Shown one piece after another: positions 6,942 to 13,809 of a stretch of DNA of 18,928 nucleotides. Where the stretch lies: positions 1-18,928 of the forward strand of contig JBJEHN010000103.1 of assembly GCA_051876105.1 (NCBI GenBank). Direction: 5' to 3'. The translations under genes and the position numbers were made by a program. Every line of letters starts with the position of its first letter. Within the stretch, counting starts at the first letter, position 1. The DNA is from W2P13-069 sp051876105 (GTDB taxonomy: Bacteria; Actinomycetota; Coriobacteriia; Coriobacteriales; QAMH01). The notes under the pieces are model-generated. The model had not been told where the DNA came from, searched no databases, and saw only the letters and a program-made list of their open reading frames with translations.

Positions 6942-8030
6942 CTAGCGGCGCCCCTCGTCGCTCATGCCGAAGCACTCCGTGAAGAAGACCTGGCACTCCA
7001 GGTCGTGGGCATCGCACACGTCGTCCAGGGCGTCGTCTGCCAGGCGGCTGAAGGGGCGCGCCGGGCAGGTGACGCGGGCGTTGAGGATGATGCGGAGGTT
7101 CTCGCACTCGCCCTGCAGCGTGCGCTCGTACTCGGTGTCGTAGTCGACGCCGATGAGCGAGCCCTTGACGAAGTCCTCGCCGTTGAGGCCGTAGACCTTG
7201 AGGTGCGGCGCGTTGCCCTTGCGCTCGATGAGGCCCATGCGGATGCCCTCGACCAGCTCGTCGACTATCTCGTTGAAGTCTGCCTTGGAGCCCTCCTTGG
7301 TCTTGAGGTAGAGGCGGCGGTTGTACCAGGTGAGCACGCTCTCCGCCTGGGAGTAGTCGGGGCCGGCGTAGTCGATCTCGACCTCGCGCAGGGCGGAACC
7401 GTGGGCCACCAGGTACTCGGCCAGCTGCGGGATGCCCGTGCCTTCGCGGGCGCTGATGGCCATCACCGGCACCTGGCAGACCTCCTCGAGGAAGGCCATG
7501 TAGCGCTCGAGCTCGCCCTCGGCGAGCTTGTCGATCTTGTTGAGGACCACCAGGTCCGCCTCCTCGACCTGCGTTTCGAGCAGGTACTTGAGCTCGGGCG
7601 GGAGGTTGATGTCTGCCTGCTCCGGCATGATCATGCGCAGACGCTCCGGGTCCACGATGACGGTGAGCGGCCCCAGCCAGAACTCCTCGGGGTTGTCGCG
7701 CAGGATCTGCTTGTAGACGTGCTCCACCGTTCCCACGCCGCAGCCCGGGATGTCGCTCATGACGAGCTTGGCGCCGGCGTTGTCGCGCATGCGGCGGATG
7801 CGGTCGACCGTGTTCTCCATCTGGTAGCAGATGCAGCCGGAGGCGATCTCCTCCACCGTGCAGCCGCTCTCGCGCGTGAGGTTGGTGTCCACGAGCTGGG
7901 CACCCAGGTCATTGGCGATGATGCCCACCTTTTGCATGTTCGCGTCCATGTACTCGGCCAGAGCGATCATCGTGGTGGTCTTGCCGGCACCCAGAAAGCC
8001 GCTGACCACGAGGAACTCGATCTTATCCAT
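6942..8030 (-). CDS. CobW/COG0523-like GTPase, divergent
   Basis: The 362-residue protein is a G3E-family P-loop GTPase, a group that includes metal chaperones (CobW, YeiR, ZNG1). The Walker A loop GFLGAGKTT is at residues 11-19 and NKID at 164-167. Two family hallmarks are altered: the metal-binding GCxCC reads GCICY (Cys66, Cys68), and the ExxG switch motif reads DIPG (93-96). The C-terminal third is cysteine-bearing (TCPARPF, ECQVFFTECFG). ATG at 8030 is preceded by GAAGGG; starting at 8072 would add a non-conserved leader. It is the first gene of an operon with the ArsM-ArsS fusion, so it may deliver a metal or support the cofactor of that enzyme. That role is inference. Confidence 0.88.
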   Translation of the reverse strand: MDKIEFLVVSGFLGAGKTTTMIALAEYMDANMQKVGIIANDLGAQLVDTNLTRESGCTVEEIASGCICYQMENTVDRIRRMRDNAGAKLVMSDIPGCGVGTVEHVYKQILRDNPEEFWLGPLTVIVDPERLRMIMPEQADINLPPELKYLLETQVEEADLVVLNKIDKLAEGELERYMAFLEEVCQVPVMAISAREGTGIPQLAEYLVAHGSALREVEIDYAGPDYSQAESVLTWYNRRLYLKTKEGSKADFNEIVDELVEGIRMGLIERKGNAPHLKVYGLNGEDFVKGSLIGVDYDTEYERTLQGECENLRIILNARVTCPARPFSRLADDALDDVCDAHDLECQVFFTECFGMSDEGRR

Positions 8031-8130
8031 GAAAAACCCTTCTCTACCAGGGGTGTGCTCTCTCATCGGCACCGCAGGGAAGCGGCCCAGGGCGCGGGGC
8101 CCGCGGGAGGCGGCTTCTCAGTGCCGTACC

Positions 8131-8151
8131 ATTATAGGAGCTACTCCTATA
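8131..8151. promoter_or_regulatory. Operator-like inverted repeat over the -10 box of the GTPase-arsMS operon
   Basis: TATAGGAG-CTA-CTCCTATA (8133-8151) is a perfect inverted repeat. On the minus strand a consensus -10, TATAAT, lies at 8131-8136 and overlaps it, about 100 bases upstream of the GTPase start. No good -35 is visible at the right distance. The divergent padR gene starts 142 bases to the right, so PadR is the obvious candidate to bind here. Confidence 0.55.
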
Positions 8152-8292
8152 TATGAGCCTGCTCAATGCAAGCGGTTCTGCCCGCGGCATCTATCCGCAG
8201 CCTGCAGCTACCCGCACGCCCCACCTATTCACCAGCCTCCCTCTCTGAGGCGCGGGGTACAATGGACGGGTACGCTACCAAGGAGGAACCAT

Positions 8293-8745
8293 ATGTGGTC
8301 TGCATGCCACCCCAAGTCAGATAACGAGATGAACGAGTGCGCGGTCCTGGGCAAGAGCCTCTCGCGCCTCACCCAGCCCTCCATCCTCACCGTCTTGGCC
8401 GCTCACGACGCACCCCTGCACGGCTACGCCATCATCCAGGAGATGGCGCAGGGCCCCATGTACGGCGGAAACGCCCCGGACCCGACCGGCATCTACCGCA
8501 TCCTCAAGCAGATGGAGAACAACGGCCTCATCACCAGCGCGTGGGACACCAGCGAGTCCGGCCCCGCAAAGCGCTGCTACGACCTCACAGACGAGGGCCG
8601 CGCCTGCCTGCGCCGCTGGATCGACTCGCTGGCCTGCTACAAGGCAAGCATCGAGGAGCTGCGCGTCCTGGCCTCCTGCGCCCTGGGGATCGACGTCCCC
8701 GAGCAGCCCGTCTGCCACGCCCACATCGAGGACATGGAGCTCTAA
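8293..8745 (+). CDS. PadR-family transcriptional regulator, cysteine-rich
   Basis: The 150-residue protein has a PadR winged helix: QPSILTVLAAHDAPLHGYAI, then GIYRILKQMENNGLI and the wing SESGPAKRCYDLTDEG, followed by a short helical tail for dimerisation. It carries seven cysteines (5, 16, 95, 105, 115, 129, 141) and a CHAH sequence near the end, more than usual for PadR proteins. The ATG at 8293 follows AGGAGG at 8281-8286 with ideal spacing; an internal ATG (MNECAVLG) is less well placed. It is divergent from the GTPase-ArsMS operon and probably regulates it. Thiol-based sensing of arsenic or another metal(loid) is inference. Confidence 0.88.
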   Translation: MWSACHPKSDNEMNECAVLGKSLSRLTQPSILTVLAAHDAPLHGYAIIQEMAQGPMYGGNAPDPTGIYRILKQMENNGLITSAWDTSESGPAKRCYDLTDEGRACLRRWIDSLACYKASIEELRVLASCALGIDVPEQPVCHAHIEDMEL

Positions 8746-8749
8746 CGCA

Positions 8750-8794
8750 CCAAAAATGGGACAGTGGGGACAGTCCCCACTGTCCCATTTTTGG
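8750..8794. terminator. Perfect REP-like palindrome acting as terminator of padR
   Basis: Two 22-bp arms flank a single central base with no mismatch. The core GGGACAGTGGGGAC matches the element at 409-439, and A-run/T-run flanks (AAAAATGGG ... CCCATTTTT) make it a good terminator in either direction. It starts 5 bases after the padR stop codon. It is both a dispersed repeat and a likely transcription stop. Confidence 0.85.
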
Positions 8795-8863
8795 GCTGCC
8801 CCCGCTGCCCCACTCACCCGCTGGGGTGCCTTCCACGCACAATTAACCAGACTGCAACATAAC

Positions 8864-8892
8864 TTGGGTTTACCATGGTGTGCGTCTATATC
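8864..8892 (+). promoter_or_regulatory. Possible promoter of ilvE
   Basis: TTGGGT (8864-8869) and TATATC (8887-8892) are separated by 17 bases and lie 27 bases before the ilvE start. Each box is an imperfect match. I see no T-box, leader peptide or attenuator in the short region between 8795 and 8918. Confidence 0.35.
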
Positions 8893-8918
8893 CACATGCA
8901 ACTGAGGAGATGACTCCC

Positions 8919-9956
8919 ATGGCCAAGAAGGACATCGACTGGGGCAACCTGCCCTTCAGCTATATGAAGACGGACTATTCCTACGTCTGCAACTACAAGG
9001 ACGGCGAGTGGAGCGAGGGCTTCCTCACCGAGGATCACACCGTCACCATGAGCGAGTGCGCCGGCATCCTCCACTACTGCCAGGAGGTCTTTGAGGGCCT
9101 CAAGGCCTACACCACCGAAGACGGCCACATCGTGTGCTTCCGTCCGGACCTCAACGCCCAGCGTATGGCGGACTCCGCAGAGCGCCTCTGCATGCCCGTC
9201 TTCCCGCAGGAGCGCTTCGTCGAGGCCGTCAAGCAGGTCGTGACCGCCAACGCCGACTGGGTCCCGCCCTTCGGCTCCGGCGCCACCCTCTACGTGCGCC
9301 CCTTCATGTTCGCCACCGGCGAGGTCATCGGCGTCAAGCCCGCCACCGAGTACCAGTTCCGCATCCTGGTGACCCCGGTCGGCCCCTACTTCAAGGGCGG
9401 CGACACCGCCGTCACGCTGGGCATCGCGCAGTACGACCGCGCCGCACCCCACGGCACCGGCAACATCAAGGCCGGCCTCAACTACGCCATGAGCCTCAAG
9501 CCCGGCATGGAGGCCCACGCCAAGGGCTACGCAGAGAACATGTACCTGGACAGCCAGTCGCGCACCTACGTCGAGGAGACCGGCGGCGCTAACATCATGT
9601 TCGTCGACAAGGAAGGCAACCTGGTGGTGCCCCAGAGCCATACGGACTCCATCCTGCCCTCCATCACCCGCCGCTCGCTGGTGACCGTTGCCAAGGACTA
9701 CTGCGGCATGAACGTCATCGAGCGCCCCGTCAAGTTCGAGGAGGTCCTCAACGGCGACTTCGTGGAGTGCGGCCTGTGCGGCACCGCGGCCGTCATCAGC
9801 CCGGTGGGCCACGTGGAGGGCGAGGGCATCGACGTCACCTTCCCCAACGGCGCCGAGACCAGCGGCCCCGTGATGAAGAAGCTGCGCGCCACCCTCACCG
9901 ACATCCAGCAGTGCAAGATCGAGGGCCCCGAGGGCTGGGTCTGCAAGATCATGTAA
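8919..9956 (+). CDS. ilvE: Branched-chain amino acid aminotransferase
   Basis: The 345-residue fold-type IV PLP enzyme exchanges amino groups between leucine, isoleucine or valine and 2-oxoglutarate, the last step of their synthesis and the first of their breakdown. Seen in sequence: EVFEGLKAY near 57-64, RPFMFATG, the PLP lysine Lys184 in GNIKAGLNYA, YVEETGGANIMFV with the conserved glutamate near 220, SILPSITRRSL, and ECGLCGTAAVISP. Length fits the larger (about 340-360) BCAT subgroup. GAGGAG at 8904-8909 sits 9 bases before ATG 8919; the ATG at 8910 is too close. The gene is alone between a REP terminator and its own terminator. Confidence 0.96.
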   Translation: MAKKDIDWGNLPFSYMKTDYSYVCNYKDGEWSEGFLTEDHTVTMSECAGILHYCQEVFEGLKAYTTEDGHIVCFRPDLNAQRMADSAERLCMPVFPQERFVEAVKQVVTANADWVPPFGSGATLYVRPFMFATGEVIGVKPATEYQFRILVTPVGPYFKGGDTAVTLGIAQYDRAAPHGTGNIKAGLNYAMSLKPGMEAHAKGYAENMYLDSQSRTYVEETGGANIMFVDKEGNLVVPQSHTDSILPSITRRSLVTVAKDYCGMNVIERPVKFEEVLNGDFVECGLCGTAAVISPVGHVEGEGIDVTFPNGAETSGPVMKKLRATLTDIQQCKIEGPEGWVCKIM

Positions 9957-9980
9957 GCGCCGCTCGCAAGCCGAGACGCC

Positions 9981-10018
9981 ACGCGCCCGCAGGAATCCCT
10001 GCGGGCGCGTTTATTGTT
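9981..10018 (+). terminator. Intrinsic terminator of ilvE
   Basis: A 13-bp perfect stem (9981-9993 with 9998-10010, loop AATC) is followed by TTTATTGTT. It lies about 25 bases after the ilvE stop codon. Confidence 0.92.
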
Positions 10019-10024
10019 GGCGCG

Positions 10025-11044
10025 CTAGTTGAGGCCGAAGATGCGGTTGGCGGCGCCGGCGGGGGCCTCGCCCACGGTCCAGTCGAGGTGGCGCTTCACC
10101 TGGGGGCCGCGGATCTGCTCCTTGAACAAGCGGCAGTGCTCCAGCAGCTCGCCCATCAGCTCCTCGATCGTGCCCTCGTAGCTCTCGTTGACGAACTTGC
10201 GAAACACGCTGTAGAGCTCGTGGCGGTTGTGCTTCTCCAGGCTTGAGTCCTAGCCCACCAGCCAGCAGCGCAGCGCGGCGTTGAAGGCGAGCTGGTCGGT
10301 GCCGTTGCCGAAGATCGCCTCGATGGGCTCCCAGTACTGCTCCAGCAGGCGCTGCTGCTCGGCCTCGTCCGCGCCGTAGAAGAGCTTGTTGCGCAGGAGG
10401 TCGCTCGTCGCCAGCGACATGCCCTTGGAGTTGATGCCCTCGAAGATGAGCTGGGGGTCGTCGTCGCCGTCGAGCAGCGCGATGATGGCAAAGAGGCGCT
10501 GCAGGCCGCGCCACACCCGCTCGAGCCCGCCATGGGCCAGCTTCTCCTTGAAGAAGGCGTAGTTGGCAGTCATGCAGGCAGAGACCTTGTAGCTTGCCGG
10601 CAGGGGCGCGCCGTCGAGCAGCGAGGCGTAGGTGGCCTGGTCGCCCGGGGCGGCGGAGAGCTTGGGCGCCTTGCCGCCGGCGCCCTGCACGTGCAGGAAG
10701 CGCTCGTCGACCTGCGCGGCGCTCAGGCCGCAGACGCTGCCGCCACTGGCGGCCAGACAGTCGCGCAGGGCCGCGAGCAGCAGGCTCACCGTAGTGGTGC
10801 GCTGCTGGCCGTCGACCACGTTGTAGAGGCGCTCAACGCCGCACTCGCCACCGGCAGGCTCCTCCGTGTAGACGATGCTGCCGATGAAGTGCTCCTCGCT
10901 GGCCTTCCTCTCGGCGAGTATGTCCTCCCACAGTTCCTCGCACTGCCACACGCCCCACGAGTACTGGCGCTGGAAGACGGGGATGCTCAGCTGGGTGCCC
11001 GGGGTACCCAGGAAGTCGAGATAGCTGGCCTGACGCGTCTGCAT
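10025..11044 (-). pseudogene. DUF262 (GmrSD-type) protein, interrupted by an amber codon and truncated
   Basis: The first 264 codons encode a DUF262 domain: IPVFQRQYSWG with QCEELWEDI, the DGQQR motif at 78-82, and FEGINSKGMSLATSDLLRNK. Such domains occur in GmrSD-type restriction of modified DNA and related defence proteins, often followed by a DUF1524 HNH nuclease domain. Here a TAG at 10250-10252 stops the frame. The same frame then continues sensibly for 74 codons (SLEKHNRHELYSVFRKFVNE...) to a second TAG at 10025. No DUF1524 domain is present, so the C-terminal half is missing too. The start at 11044 has GGGAGGG in front, so a 264-residue N-terminal fragment could still be made. Confidence in the family is high and in inactivity good. 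Confidence 0.8.
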
Positions 11045-11071
11045 GCTGTAGACCCTCCCAAGTACTGAACG

Positions 11072-11251
11072 CTAGAAGCCGCTGGGGTGGCCCCACTGGG
11101 GCAGCAGCTTGCTGCTCTTGCCCTTGGCCCACTTCATGCAGCGGAACTCCTTCACCTCGTTGAACTTGTAGTACTCCGCCCACATCAGGCAGAAGGCGCG
11201 CAGCTCGTCGAGCAGCTCCTCCACCGTGCCCTGGTACTCCTGCGCCCAGGG
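11072..11251 (-). pseudogene. Remnant of a second DUF262-type gene
   Basis: A 59-codon minus-strand reading ending in TAG at 11072 encodes WAQEYQGTVEELLDELRAFC and beyond. It aligns with ESYEGTIEELMGELLEHC in the neighbouring DUF262 pseudogene (9 of 18 positions identical). A stop codon lies directly upstream and there is no start or ribosome site. It is therefore a fragment of a homologous gene whose 5' part has been lost. The promoter of the rightward flavoprotein gene begins where the fragment ends. Confidence 0.65.
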
Positions 11252-11252
11252 C

Positions 11253-11277
11253 TATACTCCTTGGCATAAAAGGAAGG
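11253..11277 (+). promoter_or_regulatory. Probable -10 box and ribosome site of the flavoprotein gene
   Basis: TATACT (11253-11258) is a 5 of 6 match to the -10 consensus, and AGGAAGG (11271-11277) is a good ribosome site 6 bases before the ATG. I see no convincing -35. The -10 lies directly against the end of the DUF262 remnant, and any -35 would fall inside it. Confidence 0.45.
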
Positions 11278-11283
11278 AACACC

Positions 11284-13785
11284 ATGAACCCTACCAAGAC
11301 AGCCCTCTTGCTGGGCTTTGGCACTGCGGCGCTCAACGCGGCCGTTGCCCTGAGGGCCGAAGGCTTCGATGTGCGCATCGCCGTCGTCTCAAACACGAGC
11401 GGTGCGCCCTACAGCCCCGTCCTCAGCTCCTACTGCGCCGGCGGCGTCAAGAGCGAGCAGGAGTGCCACCCCTTCAGCGAGCAGCAGCTCGCAGGCCTGC
11501 GGCTGGAGCTCGTCGAAGGCGACCCCGTCGCGCTGCTCGACGTCGAGACCCGCTGCGCCGTCACCGCCAGCGGCCGGCGCCTTGCCTACGATGCCTGCCT
11601 GGTAGCGACCGGCTCATCGCCGGCAACTGGGGGCTTTCCCACATGTGAGGGCTTCGAGCCCAAGGTCCTGCGCACGCCCGAGCACGCGCTGGCGCTGGGG
11701 CAGAGCTTGCAGCAGGCGGCGCGCGACGAGCGCGGCGTGCTGGTGAGCGGCAGCTCGATGGTGGCGCTCAAGGCGCTCGAGGCATGCCTGGAGCGCGGCG
11801 CCATGCCCACCCTGCTGGCTCGCAGCGAGCACATCCTCAAGAAGAGCGCCTGCACAGAGGTGGCAGCCCTCTTCGAGCAGGCGCTGGAGGCCCAGGGCGT
11901 GCAGCTCATGCTGGGCCGCAGGGCTGTCGAAGCCCGCGCGCTAGCCCAGGGCGGTGTGGCTGTGACCTTCGACGACGGCAGCGAGCGCGAGTTCGCAGAT
12001 GTGCTGCTGGCCCACGGGATGCGCCCCAACCTGGGCTTCATCGCCCCTGGCAGCCTCGCCTGCGAACAGGGCCTGGTGGTTGACGAGCACCTGCGCTGCA
12101 GCGTGCCGGGCGTCTATGCGGCAGGCGACGTGGCCCAGGCTCTCAACCTCTGCACGGGCAGCTCGCAGACCGCCGGCACCTGGACCGAGGCCTGCGCCCA
12201 GGGCCGAGCCGCAGGCAGCGCGATGGCCGCCTTCTTGGCCGGCCGCGAGCCCAGCCCCGCCAGCGCTTACCCCGGCTTCATCCCCGGCAACACCGTCTAC
12301 GTGCACGGCGCCACCCTGGCAAGCGGCGGCGTGCAGGCCGAGGGCGAGGGCACGCGGCGCGAGCGCATCGACTTCGAGCACGGCTGTGCCGTGTGCACCT
12401 ACCGCCGCGAGGGCGACCGCGAGCGCCTGCAGGGCTTCAACGTCTTCAGCTCCAAGGGCAAGCCGGGCGGCGTGGTCTACGAGTACGGCGCCATGTACGC
12501 CCGCCGGCTGGAAGAGGAGATGCTGCCTGCCTGTGCCGCAAGCGCTGGCGACGCGCAACCACAGCCCGCGCTAGGCTCGCAGCTACGCGACCCCGCGGCC
12601 TTCTGGGGCTTTGCCGCCAGCTGCACCGAGTGCGGCCGCTGCCGCGACTCCTGCTCCTCGCTCTCTGCCGCCGGCCTCACCTTGGGCGGCATCGCGCGCG
12701 GCATGCTCAGCGCAAGCGCCGCCAGCCCCACGCGCGGCGAGCTGGCGCAGACCCTGCTGGAGAGCTTCGAGCTCACCCAGGCCGTGCGCGGCTGCTTCCT
12801 GTGCACGGGCTGCCAGCAGACCTGCTTTGCCGGCAACGCCGTGCTCGACCTCGTCCACGCCGCGCGCGTGGAGTTCCAGGAGCTGGGGCTCATCCCCCGC
12901 AGCGCCTGGGCGAGCGTGCAGGTCGACCACGAGTGGGACGTCTTCACCACCTACCGCGCCATCCAAGGGATCGGCTACGCGGACCTCACGCGCCACCTGG
13001 GCGAAGGCGGGGGCGGCAGCGCGCCCGTCAAGGGCGGCTTCAGCACGGTGTTCTTCCCCGGGTGCTCGCTGGCAGCCTACAGCCCTGCCCTCACCCGCGA
13101 GGTCTTCGCCACCTTGGAGTCGCTCGACCCTGGAGCGCTCACCATGGTCGACCGCTGCTGTGGCTCGTCGCTCAAGAGCGCGGGCTTCTACGGGCGCGCG
13201 CAGGAGCTGATCGCCTCCGTCGCGCATGAGGCCGCGGCTACCGGCGCTTCGCAGGTCGTCTGCGCCTGCCCAGGCTGCCGCAACAACCTCGGTGCCGCCT
13301 TCCGGCAGCTGGGCCTGCCCGTGCAGGCCGTCACGCTGGCCGGCTACCTGCTCGAGAAGGGCTTTACTCCCAAGCGCAGCCTGGAGGGCATGCGCTTGCG
13401 GATCTCCAAGTCCTGCCAAGACCGCGACGGCCGCTACCTGGACGAGGTCTGTCAGCTGCTTGGCCTGCCGCAGGACACGCCGGTGGCCTTTGGGGGCTGT
13501 TGCGGCGCCGGCGGCTCCGTGGGCTCGTTCAGCTTGGAGGAAAAGCAGGCCCAGACGGCGCGCAAGCTCGCCGCTGTGCGCGAGGAAGAGACCATCGTCT
13601 CCATGTGCCCCACCTGCACCTACACCTACGCCTACCAGCTCCTGCAGCAGCCGCGCGCGATCGGCAACAAGAACTACCTGGAGCTCGTCTTCGAGAACCA
13701 GTTCTGCTGGGAGGAGCGCTTCGGCGAGCTGCAGGGCCAGTGGAGCGGAGAATACGCCCCCTGGCTCGCGCAGGTGCTGAGCTAG
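11284..13785 (+). CDS. FAD-dependent oxidoreductase fused to ferredoxin and double CCG (HdrD-like) domains
   Basis: The 833-residue cytosolic redox protein has three parts. Residues 1 to about 430 form a two-dinucleotide-domain flavoprotein: GFGTAA (11-16), ATGSSP, a second binding fold at VLVSGSSMVALKALE, and AAGDVA at 279-284. Cys51 in YCAGG falls near where NADH oxidase and CoA-disulfide reductase relatives keep a redox cysteine. Residues 447-457 (CTECGRCRDSC) and 504-514 (CFLCTGCQQTC) are two [4Fe-4S] sites. Two CCG domains follow: Cys594, Cys625-Cys626, CPGC 662-665; and Cys711, Cys739-Cys740, CPTC 775-778. CCG pairs bind non-cubane clusters in HdrB/HdrD and are also found in GlpC and LldE/LutA. 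The arrangement suggests NAD(P)H-linked reduction of a disulfide, quinone or carrier; the partner is unknown. Confidence 0.85.
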   Translation: MNPTKTALLLGFGTAALNAAVALRAEGFDVRIAVVSNTSGAPYSPVLSSYCAGGVKSEQECHPFSEQQLAGLRLELVEGDPVALLDVETRCAVTASGRRLAYDACLVATGSSPATGGFPTCEGFEPKVLRTPEHALALGQSLQQAARDERGVLVSGSSMVALKALEACLERGAMPTLLARSEHILKKSACTEVAALFEQALEAQGVQLMLGRRAVEARALAQGGVAVTFDDGSEREFADVLLAHGMRPNLGFIAPGSLACEQGLVVDEHLRCSVPGVYAAGDVAQALNLCTGSSQTAGTWTEACAQGRAAGSAMAAFLAGREPSPASAYPGFIPGNTVYVHGATLASGGVQAEGEGTRRERIDFEHGCAVCTYRREGDRERLQGFNVFSSKGKPGGVVYEYGAMYARRLEEEMLPACAASAGDAQPQPALGSQLRDPAAFWGFAASCTECGRCRDSCSSLSAAGLTLGGIARGMLSASAASPTRGELAQTLLESFELTQAVRGCFLCTGCQQTCFAGNAVLDLVHAARVEFQELGLIPRSAWASVQVDHEWDVFTTYRAIQGIGYADLTRHLGEGGGGSAPVKGGFSTVFFPGCSLAAYSPALTREVFATLESLDPGALTMVDRCCGSSLKSAGFYGRAQELIASVAHEAAATGASQVVCACPGCRNNLGAAFRQLGLPVQAVTLAGYLLEKGFTPKRSLEGMRLRISKSCQDRDGRYLDEVCQLLGLPQDTPVAFGGCCGAGGSVGSFSLEEKQAQTARKLAAVREEETIVSMCPTCTYTYAYQLLQQPRAIGNKNYLELVFENQFCWEERFGELQGQWSGEYAPWLAQVLS

Positions 13786-13809
13786 GCGGGCGCTGCTGCC
13801 ACAGGCGCG

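Noticed and set aside
4827..8156. Long plus-strand open frames opposite the ArsM-ArsS and GTPase genes
   Set aside because: They are antisense shadows with no motifs and no ribosome sites; the minus-strand genes carry clear catalytic motifs.
8795..8918. Possible T-box or attenuator before ilvE
   Set aside because: The leader is too short and lacks the T-box sequence, a leader peptide with branched-chain codons, or a terminator hairpin.
10250..10252. Amber codon as recoded amino acid (pyrrolysine) in the DUF262 gene
   Set aside because: Several normal genes here (fhs, symporter, arsMS, GTPase) end in TAG, and the protein is also truncated at its C-terminus. A disabling mutation is simpler.
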